Origin: Schistocerca nitens | Lineage: Eukaryota > Arthropoda > Insecta > Orthoptera > Acrididae | DNA length: 64,000 nt | Direction: 5' to 3' | NCBI RefSeq assembly: GCF_023898315.1 | Contig: NC_064616.1 | Location: forward strand, 709,495,389 to 709,559,388 | Shown: positions 1 to 11,191 of the stretch, in pieces | Layout of the letters: each line of letters begins with the position of its first letter | Position numbering within the stretch: position 1 is the stretch's first letter | Translations under genes and position numbers: made by a program | Notes under the pieces: generated by a model | Seen by the model: only the letters and a program-made list of their open reading frames with translations | Databases searched by the model: none | What the model was told of the DNA's origin: nothing

Positions 1-656
1 GAATGGCGGTGATTTCCCGAGTTATGTTCTCATGAACAACTTTAGTGTCAGTTCTTCGTATAGCTCTAATGAACACGATGTTATGTTGCGTAACAGAGGT
101 TTGCTTCATCATTGCAGCCGTTTGCATTTTTGTTATTGCACCACCGGGATCTGCCTCAGCCATGCCAGTATAGGAAATGATTGATCTTTCTGAGACACTT
201 TTTAATTTCGCATTTTCTGCTACAAGCTGTTCTATCCTGCTTCTAATAACTGGTGAGCTGACTTGCCTTAGCTTTCGCCTTTGGCGTAATCCCTCCTTAG
301 GATCTGATACACTGGTTTACAAAGGACGCATTCACCGAACTTGTCACCGATTTTGCTCATCCGTCGCACTGTTGTAGTACATTTTTAGATGCAACAAATG
401 CTATTCTAGTACGATGCACTTCTCAAGCGTTCTCTAGAAAAGAAATTCAAAGTTTTGGAAGCCTTTTGAATGCCGCAGGAGAGTGCCATCCCTCTTGTAG
501 CGGCGTTAGCGTCACCAGCTTATGTGGCAAGGCTGGAAGTCCGTCTGTACAACGTTCGATTTTCGTAATTTTCTTTTCTTTTTTTGCTGTTTTTTAGTCA
601 AACACTTGCGTCGCTACGACAGATCATGTTTCTTCGGAAAGAAGAACAAAAACAGT
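1..656. other. Unassigned left flank
   Basis: No gene or transposon is recognised. Only short, low-complexity reading frames are present, including an Asn-rich frame running into the following AAT repeat. Nothing here supports a coding call. Confidence 0.4.
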
Positions 657-659
657 TAC

Positions 660-691
660 AATAATAATAATAGTAATAATAATAATAATAA
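660..691. repeat. (AAT)n microsatellite at the 5' junction of an R4-type LINE
   Basis: About ten AAT units with one interruption lie directly 5' of the LINE that begins near 704. A short ATAATAATG stretch also lies at its 3' end (about 4447-4456). R4/Dong-clade elements are known to insert into TAA-type repeats, so this tract is probably the target. Confidence 0.8.
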
Positions 692-795
692 AAGAAAAGA
701 ATAGGCCTCCGGTATGTTCTGCCAGTCGTAAAAGGCGACGAAAAGAACAAACCACTAACAGGGCTAACCCCCCTTCCCCCTTTTAGTGTGATTAG

Positions 796-1770
796 TTGGT
801 TCAGGACAGAACTAAAGAAGCCTCGGACAAGCGCCGTCATGGTCGGGGACGACGCTTGAACCCTATGCCCGCCCACAATGGTAACGACACTGCGAGCCAA
901 CTGGAAAATGATTTAAATCCAAATAGAGGTGTTTTGCAGGATATGATTCCTGCAACCACCCTAGAAGGAAAACAAAGACAGAGGATGAGATGGTCAGATG
1001 AAGTTAATCGACACCTCATGTTCTGTTATTACCAAGCAACAAACCTAGGAACCAACACAACTGGATACAGATCACAAGTATACACAACATTTATCACCAG
1101 ATACCCAGAATTAAAATTTTTAACAGAACAACGACTAGCTGATCAGATCCGTGTAATAATCAAAAATAACAGGATACCCCAGTCAGAATTAGAAAACATC
1201 AAACAACAAGTACAACAAATACTGGAACAAAATAATGTGCAATCAGAAGAAGAAGAAAATACAGTAATTGACTCAAACATCCCAGAGCAAACAAACAAAG
1301 AACAACACGCATCAATTAAACAATCAGAGGAAAACGAAATCTTAAGACAGCCACCAGAACAAGCACAAATAGAACACGAAGTGACACACATGTTAGATAT
1401 AGAAGAAAAATTTCAGCTGACATATATAGAATACAAAGACACAAATACCGACATTAGACCATTCTTGCATAGACCGCCAAATAACCCACAAGTCGAAACA
1501 ACATTAAAAACTATCAACACTATCATACACAACAAAATAAATGAAAACGCAACTATGGAAGAGTTACAACTACTGGTTTATATAGGAGCACTCACTACAC
1601 TAAATATACACACTAGGCAGAGATCAGAACCAACCAACACACATAAGAAACCCACAAAACCAGCATGGCAACACAGGCTACAGATCAGAATAGAAAAACT
1701 GAGAAAGGACATCGGACAGCTAACACAATTTATAAGAAATGAAATGTCAGAAAAAAACGAAAAAGGTTAG
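796..1770 (+). pseudogene. R4-type LINE polyprotein, N-terminal part
   Basis: This 324-codon open frame is the N-terminal portion of the LINE polyprotein. It is very Gln/Asn/Thr-rich. It has a basic start, a W-S-D-E-V-N-R motif near residue 75, and a conserved-looking helix around RLADQIRVIIKNN (near residue 115) which I take to be the element's N-terminal nucleic-acid-binding domain; no catalytic function can be assigned. The frame ends at TAG 1768-1770, and the downstream reverse transcriptase continues in another frame, so a frameshift separates them. The initiation codon is not certain; ATG codons exist further in at 838 and 865. Confidence 0.6.
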
Positions 1771-1832
1771 GTAAAATCTCACAACAAGAAGCGATAGAGC
1801 AATTAGATGAAAAGAAGCAGAAATTATAAGCA

Positions 1833-4352
1833 TTGGCCAAACGACTTAGAAGATACAAAAAAAGTGAAAATAGAAGGAAACAAAACCAAACATTCAACAC
1901 AAACCAAAAGAAATTTTACCAGACAATAGATAACACACACATTAAAATAGACAAACCACCAAACATAACAGACATGGAACACTTCTGGAGTAACATATGG
2001 TCAAACCCGGTACAACATAACAGGCATGCACGGTGGATACAAGCAGAAACAGACACATACAAGATGATACCACAAATGCCTGAAGTGATAATTTTGCAAC
2101 ATGAAGTCACCCAAGCAATTAATTCTACTCACAATTGGAAAGCCCCTGGAAAAGATAAAATAGCAAATTTCTGGCTAAAGAAGTTCACCTCAACACATTC
2201 ACATCTAACTAAATTATTTAACAGTTACATTGCAGACCCATACAGATTCCCTGATACACTTACACATGGAATAACTTATCTGAAACCTAAAGATCAAGCA
2301 GACACAGCAAACCCAGCTAAATATCGCCCCATAACATGCCTACCAACAATATACAAAATATTAACTTCAGTCATTACACAGAAATTAATGACACATACAA
2401 CACAGAACAAAATTATCAATGGAGAACAAAAAGCCTGTTGCAAAGGAGCACGAGGATGTAAAGAGCAACTGATAATAGATGCAGAGGTGACATATAAAGC
2501 TAAAACTAAACAAAGGTCGCTACACTAAGCATACATTGATTACCAAAAAGCTTTTGATAGTGTACCCCACTCATGGTTACTACAAATATTGGAAATATAC
2601 AAAGTAGATCCTAAATTGATACAGTTCCTAAACATAGTAATGAAAAATTGGAAAACCACACTTAATATCCAAACAAATTCAAATAATATCACATCACAGC
2701 CAATACAGATTAAGCGTGGAATATATCAAGGAGACTCATTAAGTCCTTTCAAGTTCTGCCTTGCTCTGAACCCATTATCCAACATGCTAAATAATACAAA
2801 TTATGGATACAATATTACTGGAACATACCCACACAAAATCACACATTTGCTATACATGGATGATCTAAAACTACTGGCAGCAACAAATCAACAACTCAAC
2901 CAATTACTAAAGATAACAGAAGTATTCAGCAATGATATAAATATGGCTTTCGGAACAGACAAATGTAAGAAAAATAGCATAGTCAAGGGAAAACACACTA
3001 AACAAGAAGATTACATATTGGATAACCACAGCGACTGCATAGAAACGATGGAAAAAACAGATGCCTATAAATATCTAGGATACAGACAAAAAATAGGAAT
3101 AGATAATACAAATATTAAAGAAGAACTAAAAGAAAAATATAGACAAAGACTAACAAAAATACTGAAAACAGAATTGACAGCAAGAAACAAGACAAAAGCT
3201 ATATATACTTATGCTATACCAATATTGACCTACTCATTTGGAGTAGTGAAATGGAGTAACACAGACCTAGAAGCACTCAATACACTTACACGATCACAAT
3301 GCCACAAATATAGAATACATCACATACATTCAGCAACAGAAAGATTCACATTAAGCAGAAAGGAAGGAGGAAGGGGATTTATCGACATAAAAAACCTACA
3401 TTATGGACAGGTAGACAATTTAAGAAAATTCTTTCTAGAACGAGCAGAAACTAGCAAAATACACAAAGCAATCACTCATATAAATACATCGGCTACACCA
3501 CTGCAATTTCATAACCACTTCTACAACTCTTTAGATTACATAACATCAACAGAAACGAAGAAAGTAAATTGGAAAAAGAAAACACTACATGGCAAGCACC
3601 AGTATCATCTAACACAGTCACACATAGATCAAGACGCATCCAACACATGGCTAAGAAAAGGCAATATATACAGTGAGACGGAAGGAGTCATGATTGCAAT
3701 ACAGGATCAAACAATAAACACCAGATATTACAGCAAGAATATTATTAAAGATACCAATACCACAACAGATAAATGCAGACTTTGCAAACAACAAATAGAA
3801 ACAGTAGATCACATCACAAGCGGGTGTACAATACTAGCAAATACAGAATACCCCAGAAGACATGGCAATGTAGCACAAATAATACATCAACAGCTTGCCT
3901 TACAACATAAACTTATAAAACAACATGATCCCACATACAAGTATGCACCACAAAATGTACTGGAGAATGATGAATACAAATTATACTGGAACAGAACCAT
4001 TATAACAAATAAAACAACACCACATAACAAACCTGACATCATACCCACCAATAAAAAGGAGAAATTAACACAACTAATCGAAATATCCATACCCAATACA
4101 ACAAATATACAAAAGAAAACAGGAGAAAAAATTGAAAAATACATCCAACTGGCTGAGGAAGTCAAGGACATGTGGCATCAGGATAAACTTGACATTATAC
4201 CAATCATACTATCAACTACAGGAGTCATACCACACAATATCCACCAGTACATCAATGCTATACAGCTACATCCAAACTTATATATACAACTACAGAAATC
4301 TGTAATTATTGATACATGTTCAATTACCCGAACGTTCCTAAATGCAATATAA
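1833..4352 (+). pseudogene. R4-type LINE reverse transcriptase and endonuclease-like C terminus
   Basis: This is the enzyme part of the LINE polyprotein. Visible in order are the fingers region (KYRPITCLPTIYK, about 2320), the first catalytic-Asp block (YIDYQKAFDSVP, 2531), QGDSLSPFKFCLAL (about 2725), the active-site YMDD (2853), a CX2CX8HX4C motif (3774-3827), and a C-terminal block with KPDI (about 4030) and LIEISIPN (about 4075), as expected for the restriction-like endonuclease of R2/R4 elements. A TAA at 2526-2528 interrupts the frame three bases before the YIDYQKAF block; the same frame resumes immediately. It would have copied the element's own RNA at a nicked target. It is not translatable as a whole. 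Confidence 0.75.
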
Positions 4353-4727
4353 CACATACCGTACAGTTAAAAGGAAGTGACACTTGATCAAGGTCCGCGT
4401 CACTTTCCATTTTTAACCAGACTTAACGTCTGAGAAAGTAAAGAAATGATAATAATGAGTGTGGTACATTCTCAGCGGGATATAATCTGTTGTTCTATAC
4501 GTGTTGTACATTAAAGTTCCCTACCACGTTTTTCTGTTTGCTTGTGAAGGCTAATCTCAGGAACTACAGTAGGAGTTATGATAAAGTTTTCACTAACACA
4601 TACGTTGATTTATGAGAAAGGTTTACGTACATGATTTGTTACCGCTATGCCAGATAAGTCCTCCCACCATAGATTCGTGCGAAGTCGTGACGGGTCGCTA
4701 GCTAAGATATTGCAAGGAATCGTGCTG

Positions 4728-4858
4728 AAATGACCATTTGTTTATCGATACATGCACACACATTCACAGTGATGTCATGACTGGTTATACCTGTTTTGAA
4801 TAACGTACACCGTATTTGCGACACGCACTTGGATGTATCGATAGGTAAATGGTCACTT
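4728..4858. mobile_element. Short MITE or foldback, about 130 bp
   Basis: Two arms of about 30 bp form an inverted repeat. The left arm reads TGACCATTTGTTTATCGATA from 4731, and the complement of the right arm (about 4828-4855) reads TGACCATTTACCTATCGATA. About 70 bp separate them. There is no coding potential. The structure fits a miniature inverted-repeat element, and no clear target duplication was identified. Confidence 0.55.
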
Positions 4859-4958
4859 CATTACTATTCCTTATGAAATCTCGATTATATCTTGACAGGA
4901 ACTTTCCCAAGAAAAATGATTCATTTAGCGATAAAAATGTTTGGTGGATGATTAGAAA

Positions 4959-5141
4959 CCGGTTCTAGGCGCTTCAGTCTGGAACCATGCTGCTGCAACG
5001 GTCGCAGGGTCGAATCCTGCCTCGGGCATGGATGTGTGTGATGTCCTTAGGTTAGTTAGGTTTAAGTAGTTCTAAGTCTCGGGGACTGATGACCTCAAAT
5101 GTTAAGTCCCGAAGTGCTCAGAGACGTTTGAACAATGTGAA
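4959..5141 (+). mobile_element. tRNA-headed SINE, type A, 5'-shortened
   Basis: The head keeps a B-box-like GGTCGAATCCTGCC and the family body GTGATGTCCTTAGGTTAG, then the tail ending GTGCTCAGAG. Flanking 9-mers GATTAGAAA (4950-4958) and GATTCGAAA (5142-5150) are a likely target duplication with one mismatch. The sequence has drifted from the other copies, so it is an older insertion. Confidence 0.8.
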
Positions 5142-5195
5142 GATTCGAAAAAAACGAAAAAGAAATGATCAGACTAGCACGCAAAAAAGGAAGGA

Positions 5196-5390
5196 GGGAG
5201 GACTAGGGTTTAACGTTCCATCGACATCGAGGTCATTAGGGACGGAGCACAAGTCCCGAGTGATTCATGGACGGATAAGGAAATCGGCTGTGCACTACGA
5301 TAGGAACCATCCCGGCATTTGCCTGAAGCCATTTAGGGAAATTACGGAAAACCTAAATCTGGATAGCGGACCTCCTGACTCCATTGAACT
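5196..5390 (-). mobile_element. SINE of another family (type F), partial
   Basis: The stretch holds GGGAAATTACGGAAAACC, CATCCCGGCATTTGCC and CGAGGTCATTAGGGACGG in the order I remember from a common polyneopteran tRNA-derived SINE, here in reverse orientation. The tRNA-like head expected at the right end is missing or eroded. The assignment is from memory. Confidence 0.45.
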
Positions 5391-6060
5391 AAAAACTGCC
5401 CCAGTTCGCTGGGTGAGATACGAACGCAGTATGCGCAGAGTGTAGTGCCTTCGTTGTTTGCGCTAACTCCGCTGCTCTAAGACTCGCTGTAAGCGGAGGA
5501 AAAGATACCCACATAAAAATGGAACAATGTCTTACAAAACACTAAAGAAAGACTACGGTTGTCGTTCGGCATTCAACAGGGACGCAAAACTTCGAACCTC
5601 TTTTGCCCGAAAATCTTGAGAAGCGCATCATGTTACAATCGTGCGGCAGATGAGCGAAGTCGGTGACCCGTTGGGAGTATGATTATGCCCTGTTCACGGA
5701 CTGGACCCTGTCTGCAAGCGATTTCGCGTGGCCTCCCATTAAGTGCTCGGTGTTTCGTCCACGCCGAGTTGCGAAACAACATGTGCGGGACAGAGTCGCG
5801 TGACCGTGGAGTTGCGCCCAGCCACGCAGCGCCCCGGGCGTCAGCCGACCGCCGGCGCAAGTCGCTCGCGTGACGCAGCAGGCACCAGACAGCCCGTGCA
5901 CTGCGCCAATCACGGCTTCGCTTCACCTTCTGGAGCCGCAGCCACTCGCGGCGTTGCGTAATCGGCAACCGTGAAACACTGACCGTTGCGCTGCCTCACA
6001 AGAACTCTGTCAGACTTCTACAGCCCACATGCGACCCCATGAAATGTGCATCATATTTCT
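5391..6060. other. Unassigned, with a GC- and CpG-rich core (about 5640-5960)
   Basis: The core is markedly richer in GC and CpG than its surroundings and gives several overlapping short open frames on both strands, as expected of GC-rich DNA. None resembles a known protein. It could be a fragment of a GC-rich repeat or of a host CpG island. Confidence 0.35.
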
Positions 6061-7079
6061 CTTTCAAATTCTAAAGGTGGAAGGGGTAAAATACAGGGAG
6101 CGAAAGGCTAATTTACAATTTGTATGGAAACCAGATGGCAGTTAGAGTCGAGGGGCATGAAAGGGAAGCAGCGGTTGGGAAGGGAGTGAGACAGGGTTGT
6201 TTCCTCTCCCCGATGTTATTCAATCTGTATATTGAGCAAGAAGTGAAGGAAACAAAAGAAAAATTCGGAGTTGGTATTAAAATCCATGGAGAAGAAATAA
6301 AACTTTGAGGTTCGCCGATGACATTGTAATTCTGTCAGAGACAGCAAAGGGCTTGGAAGAGCAGTTGAACGGAATGGACAGTGTCTTGAAAGGAGGATAT
6401 AAGATGAACATCAACAAAAGCAAAACGAGGATAATGGAATGTAGTCCAATTAAGTCGGGTGATACTGAGGGAAATAGATTAGGAAATGAGACACTTAAAG
6501 TAGTAAAGGAGTTTTGCTATTTGGAGAGCAAAATAACTGATGATGGTCGAAATAGAGAGGATATAAAATGTATACTGGCATTGGCAAGGAAAGCGTTTCT
6601 GAAGAAGAGAAATTTGATAACATCGAGTATAGATTTAAGTGTCCGGAAGTCGTTTCTGAAAGTATTTGTATGGAGTATAGCCAAGTATGGAAGTGAAACA
6701 TGGACAATAACTAGTCTGGACAAGAAGAGAATAGAAGCTTTAGAAATGTGGTGCTACAGAAGAATGCTGAAGATTAGATGGATAGATCACATAACTAATG
6801 AGGAGGTACTGAACAGAATTGTGGAGAAGAGGAGTTTGTGGCACAACTTGACAAAGTTGGTAGGACATGTTCTGAGGCATCAAGGGATCACAAATTTAGC
6901 ATTGGGGGGCAGCGTGGAGGGTAAAATCGTAGAGGGAGACCAAGAGATGAATACACTAAGCAGATTCAGAAGGATGTAGGTTGCAGTAAGTACTGGGAGA
7001 TGAAGAAGCTTGCACAGGATAGAGTAGCATGGAGAGCTGCATCAAACCAGTCTCAGGACTGAAGACCACAACAACAACA
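6061..7079 (+). mobile_element. RTE-type LINE, 5'-truncated copy 1
   Basis: The fragment carries the second half of the reverse transcriptase and the C-terminal domain, then a short 3' UTR ending in a CAA-repeat tail (about 7063-7079), typical of RTE-like elements. It begins abruptly inside the reverse transcriptase domain, the signature of incomplete reverse transcription. A frameshift near 6305 disables it. Confidence 0.8.
6120..6979 (+). pseudogene. RTE-type reverse transcriptase, C-terminal half
   Basis: The first frame (6120-6308) holds GVRQGCFLSPMLFNLYIEQ. After a frameshift the second frame (6305-6979) begins with RFADDIVILSE, where FADD is the active site. Then follow the thumb-like YLESKITDDG, the conserved YGSETWT, an EMWCYRRMLKIRWIDH block and NEEVLNRI with VGHVLRH, diagnostic of this LINE group in insects. 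The FADD block is intact. N-terminal reverse transcriptase blocks and any endonuclease are absent. Confidence 0.8.
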
Positions 7080-7084
7080 ACATT

Positions 7085-8597
7085 TAACACCAGCTTGCTT
7101 TAACTATCCATTCTGACTTTCCATATAAGCACAGTACAAGGTGTTATAGAAAAGACTGTATTCTACTCGAATGAAATTAGACTTTTAACTGACGCATAGA
7201 AACTATAAGTTCACCTTGGCGTCATTTGTGAGTTAGCGGTCTATGTAGTTGAGGGCAGCGGTTTCCGTGCTGCGGTTATCTCGCTCGCTAAGGAGTTGAC
7301 TAAGCAATGTGAGTGGAGTCCAAATGTCTGTAAAACAGTAACAAAAGGCTATTTGCATTGTTCTTCGTTTCCACTGGGCAGTTCATTTACAGCTGAACGA
7401 AATGGTTTTCCTACAGTTCAAAGCATTTGGCCACGGCACAGGCCCCGTGCGCTCAGTCAAGATGTAAGTGTCTCTCTGGAGTGTTTTGCGGCGACGTTTT
7501 TTTTCAAGCCATAAAGGATTTAGTCGCTACAAGCTCTTCATGATGGTGACAAAAAATGACATGTAGAGCTTCGTGAATCAATACCGGGCGTGTAGTTGAA
7601 GGATTATTTCCTTTGACGTTTAGTGTTCATTGCTGAAGCTATGTTTCATGTAAGTGGGAAAGTTATCTGTCACAACATAAGAATATGCGGAATATAGCAG
7701 ATACATACCGTAATCGAGCACGAAACTCTTCGAAGATTTATGTGTTTTATGCAATTTCCAGTGACAAGCTTTAGGTCTCATTCTTTTATACGGAAAAGAC
7801 GGTTGCAAGAATCACGTAATTCGATATGTCACAGATTTGGGTTTTTCCACAGTTGCCAGAACATCCCAAAAGTTTCATATTTCAGGAGGACGCACTGACA
7901 TCTGCCTGTAAGAACATTTCTTAACAATGAGTTACCTCAACGATGGATCGACCGTAAGAGGAGTACGGATCTCGTATTGCAGTAAAGTTCTCCAAGGTTG
8001 TCTTCTCTCGCTCTATGTATTGTGTGTGCGTGTGCGTGTGCGCGCGAGTTTGTGAATTTCTTTCCAACAACTCTGGGTGATTGCGAAGCCGTATAGCAAC
8101 AGCAATGAATGCAGTAGCACCAGATATGTTCCTCAATGTATGGAACTATCGTCTTGATGTCTGTCGTGCGACCAGTGGAGTTCACCTTGAACGGTAGTGA
8201 AAAATAAATGAAAACTTTTATCCTAAACGACTTTGGAAAAAAAGTAGACTAAGACTGTATGCGCAGGCATGTAAAAGATATACAATAATAATACCGGATG
8301 GTTCCTTTAGAAATAAAAACTTTGAAGCCCCATGTGTAACTTAAAAATGACCCCTAATCTCTATCTTTATTCAGTAGACGATATAGATATATCAAACCAG
8401 ATAAAGTTTTTGAAACCTACTGTATTGTATAGCACTCTGCGCCTAGAGTACTGCAATTTAGGCATCTGGCAGAGTTATTGTGTAGTAATTAGCGACCGTT
8501 ACAATTGCAGCCCTGCTGAAAGCAGCGTCAGTATGGCTGCAGCTAAGCGAGATGACTGTTTGATTCCACTCTTTAGACGTATGAAGGGCATCAAGGG
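7085..8597. other. Unassigned intergenic stretch
   Basis: No transposon or gene is recognised. A 72-codon frame at 7296-7514 (+) and a few shorter ones show no familiar motifs. A GT-rich tract lies at 8020-8046. Confidence 0.4.
8020..8046. repeat. (GT/GC)n microsatellite
   Basis: Alternating GT units grade into GTGTGC and CGCGCG. Confidence 0.8.
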
Positions 8598-8822
8598 ACA
8601 GGATGATAGGACATCTGCTAAGACATGAGGGAATGACTTCCATGGTACTAGAGGGAGCTGTAGAGGGCAAAAACTGTTGAGGAAGACAGAGATTGGAATA
8701 CGTCAAGCAAATAATTGAGGACGTAGGTTGCAAGTGCTACTCTGAGATGAAGAGGTTAGCACAGGACAGGAATTCGTGGCGGGCCGCATCAAACCAGTCA
8801 GTAGACTGATGACAAAAAAAAA
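8598..8822 (+). mobile_element. RTE-type LINE, 3'-terminal fragment (copy 2)
   Basis: The sequence matches the last part of the neighbouring RTE copy at 8935-9757 (GGACAGGATGATAGGACA, then GGCGGGCCGCATCAAACCAG) and ends in an A-run. It is only about 225 bp, a strongly 5'-truncated insertion. Unlike copy 3 it retains the segment between GGTACTAG and GTTGCAAGTGC. Confidence 0.75.
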
Positions 8823-8934
8823 GTGCTAATTTACGAAATTTTTGGATAAGAATTTACTCTACCTGTCGGTGTTTGTTTATTCCCAAAAGGGAATAATAAG
8901 AGTGGGCGTATTAAAAAGGTGCTCGTATTAAAAA

Positions 8935-9757
8935 GGGTGTAAAACAAGGATGTAGCCTTTTGCCCCTACTGTTCAATCTGTACATCGAGGAAGTAATGAC
9001 GGAAATAAAAGAAAGGTTCAGTAGTGGAATTAAAATTCAAGGTGAAAGGATATCAATGATACGATTCGCTGATGACATTGCTATCCTGAGTGAAAGTGAA
9101 GAAGAATTACATGATCTGCTAAACGGAATGAACAGTCTAATGAGTACAGAGTATGGACTGAGAGTAAATCGAAGAAAGACGAAGGTAATGAGAAGTAGTA
9201 GAAATGAGAACAGCTAGAAACTTAACATCAGGATTGATGGTCACGAAGTAGATGAAGTTAAGGAAATCTGCTACCTAGGCAGTAAAATAATCAATGACGG
9301 ACGGAGCAAGGAGGACATCAAAAGCAGATTAGCTATGACAAAAAGGGCATTCCTGACCAAGAGGAGTCTACTAATATCAAATATGGCCTTAATTTGATGA
9401 AGAAATTTCTGAGAATGTACGTCTGGAGTACAGCATGGTATAGTAGTGAAACATGGACTGTGGGAAAACCGGAACAGAAGAGAATCGAAGCATTTGAGAT
9501 GTGGTGCTACAGACGAATGTTGAAAATTGGGTGGACTGACAAGGTAAGGAATGAAGAAGTTCTGCGTAGAATCGGAGAGGAAAGGAATATGTGGAAAACA
9601 CTGATAAGGAGAAGGGACAGGATGATAGGACACCTGTTAAGACATGAGGGAATGAATTCCATGGTACTAGGAAGGTTGCAAGTGCTACTCTGAGACGATG
9701 AGGTTAGCACATGAGAGGAATTCGTGGCGGGCCGCATCAAACCAGACAAAAGACTAA
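8935..9757 (+). mobile_element. RTE-type LINE, 5'-truncated copy 3
   Basis: The copy starts inside the reverse transcriptase (about GVKQGCSLLPLLFNLYIEE) and ends at CATCAAACCAG plus a short A-rich tail. Compared with copy 2 it lacks about 75 bp after GGTACTAG (near 9670), an internal deletion. Copies 2 and 3 are one subfamily, distinct from copy 1, and lie in tandem about 110 bp apart. Confidence 0.8.
8960..9690 (+). pseudogene. RTE-type reverse transcriptase, C-terminal half
   Basis: Open segments 8960-9217 and 9394-9693 carry LLFNLYIEEVM, the active-site block IRFADDIAILSESEE, then SETWTVGKPEQKRIEAFEM, WCYRRMLKIGW and MIGHLLRHEG. In-frame stops and a frameshift between the segments (about 9218-9393) inactivate it; the intervening bases still encode a YLGSKIINDG block. 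There is no endonuclease and no N-terminal reverse transcriptase. Confidence 0.75.
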
Positions 9758-9799
9758 TGAAAAATAAAAAACCGTCAGGGACACAAGCTGATGTTATTG

Positions 9800-10953
9800 A
9801 CAAGTGAGGTGATAGGTAGTTCATCAGTATAGTAGCATGACAACAAACTCAGACCAAATGAAACACAAATGTCGCAATGAAAGGTGCTTCAACAGTCGCA
9901 TCACAGCGCAGTGTACCTCTCTCTGGCACCAGAGCGGGCGTGTATTGTCGCATGCAAACGATCGTAAAGGTGCCAAACGTCATCCTGTGATAGACTGTCC
10001 CAAGCGTCTTGCGTCTTTTGTTACACTTCGGCAACGTTTATAGCAAGTCCCAGAGAACGAGTAAAGTCGTTCTTCATCATGTCCCATACGTGTTGAACTG
10101 GCGAGTGATCTGGTCATCTTGCTGGCCAGGACAGATACTGTACACAACGAAGAGCACGTTGCGTCACAACAGCCTCTTGTGGACGTGAATTGTCCAGCTG
10201 AATAAGGACGTCAGCTTCCTGTCCAAGAAATGGTAGTCGCGCGGGGATAACAGCCTGTGCAGTGTAGCGGTCACTGATCGCTTTACCCTGCCGAAACATC
10301 AAATCTGACCGCTAGTTGTGAATGATGACCGCCCACACTATGAAGCCTAGGATGGGACCTAAGTGTCGTTTGCGAATCGGCACCAAAGTACCGTGGTGTC
10401 AGTGTTAGCCTGGTCAGAGGCACGCGTGATCTTAATCCTGCTGCAACCAGATGCTTCCCAATAGTCTCTGACGACGCAGCAGCTGCAACATATCCCCGGA
10501 TTTCGACTCTGGATGATGTTCGGTTGGCCACCGTTGCTCGCACAATACGTCGACGTGCGTTGGTACTGCGCGGACATCCAGAGCCTGGTCTACAGATGTC
10601 CGGATGTTCCAGAGGCCGCCACTGGAAGCAGCAACACACCACCGATAGACTGTGACCAACATGTCCAGAATTCTGTCAATACGTCCATCCAGCTTCCAGC
10701 AGTCCCACAATGCTACCCCATTCAAATGGATGAAGCTGTATGAATGTTGCAAATACTCTTCACCACTAAACTCAGCACAGTTACTGCCTGCAGAGTAGAA
10801 ACAGATGGCGCACAGACGTGCCTCCTGAGAGACGTATGATCGCCGATCTGTGTGACAAATGAATCACTAACACTGTACTCCTCAGTATGCACTTATTATA
10901 CCACGGTGCCATTGAAAACTGTCCTTGAAGGTGTTGCAATTTTGCGGGCAGTG
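9800..10953 (-). mobile_element. Tc1-like DNA transposon relic (family U)
   Basis: The right end carries a terminal repeat whose complement reads CACTGCCCGCAAAATTGCAA, followed by TA (10954-10955). Minus-strand coding remnants match a Tc1 transposase. The left end is eroded and its coordinate approximate. The terminal motif resembles that of the relic at 58.3-60.05 kb, so U and W are probably related. Confidence 0.65.
10114..10642 (-). pseudogene. Tc1-like transposase remnant (family U)
   Basis: Two minus-strand frames overlap out of register. The upstream one (10283-10642) includes the second helix-turn-helix region, ending LVAAGLRSRVPLTRLTLTPR. The downstream one (10114-10302) includes LGQEADVLIQLDNSRPQEAV and LRCVQYLSWPAR, the regions around the second catalytic Asp (LDN) and before the third residue. 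The block carrying the first catalytic Asp is not evident, and several frameshifts are present. Confidence 0.6.
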
Positions 10954-11191
10954 TATATACAATATCTGATCTGATCTGATTCACCTATTAGTGAACATTG
11001 GTATGGTATTCATCCACCTTCGCCTTTATGACGACTAGAACTCTGCTGGGGCCCTTTCAATAGGTTGTCCGGATGTCTGTGAAGGAATGGCAGCTCTTTC
11101 TTCCTCAAAAGCCGAAACAAGAGGAGGTAGTGTTGCTGGACGCTGGGGTCTCGAGGGAAGTGGACGTTCTAACACATCCCAAAGATGTTCC

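Larger units (their letters stand above)
704..4446 (+). mobile_element. R4/Dong-type non-LTR retrotransposon, near full length, inactive
   Basis: The element holds a 5' leader, a long coding region and a short 3' UTR, between an AAT microsatellite and ATAATAATG. Its coding region has the R2/R4 order: N-terminal domain, reverse transcriptase with YMDD, a CCHC motif, then a restriction-like endonuclease-type C terminus, with no apurinic endonuclease. Such elements cut a preferred target with the C-terminal nuclease and prime reverse transcription there. One frameshift (about 1771-1832) and one in-frame stop (2526-2528) make it inactive. The clade call is inference from domain order, the YMDD box and the target repeat. 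Confidence 0.75.

Noticed and set aside
598..900. Minus-strand frame of 100 codons with a poly-Tyr tract
   Set aside because: The Tyr run is only the AAT microsatellite read in reverse, and the rest overlaps the LINE leader.
7296..7514. 72-codon frame as a host exon (CAAGATGTAAGT could be a donor)
   Set aside because: No acceptor or recognisable peptide supports it, and a single donor-like hexamer is expected by chance.
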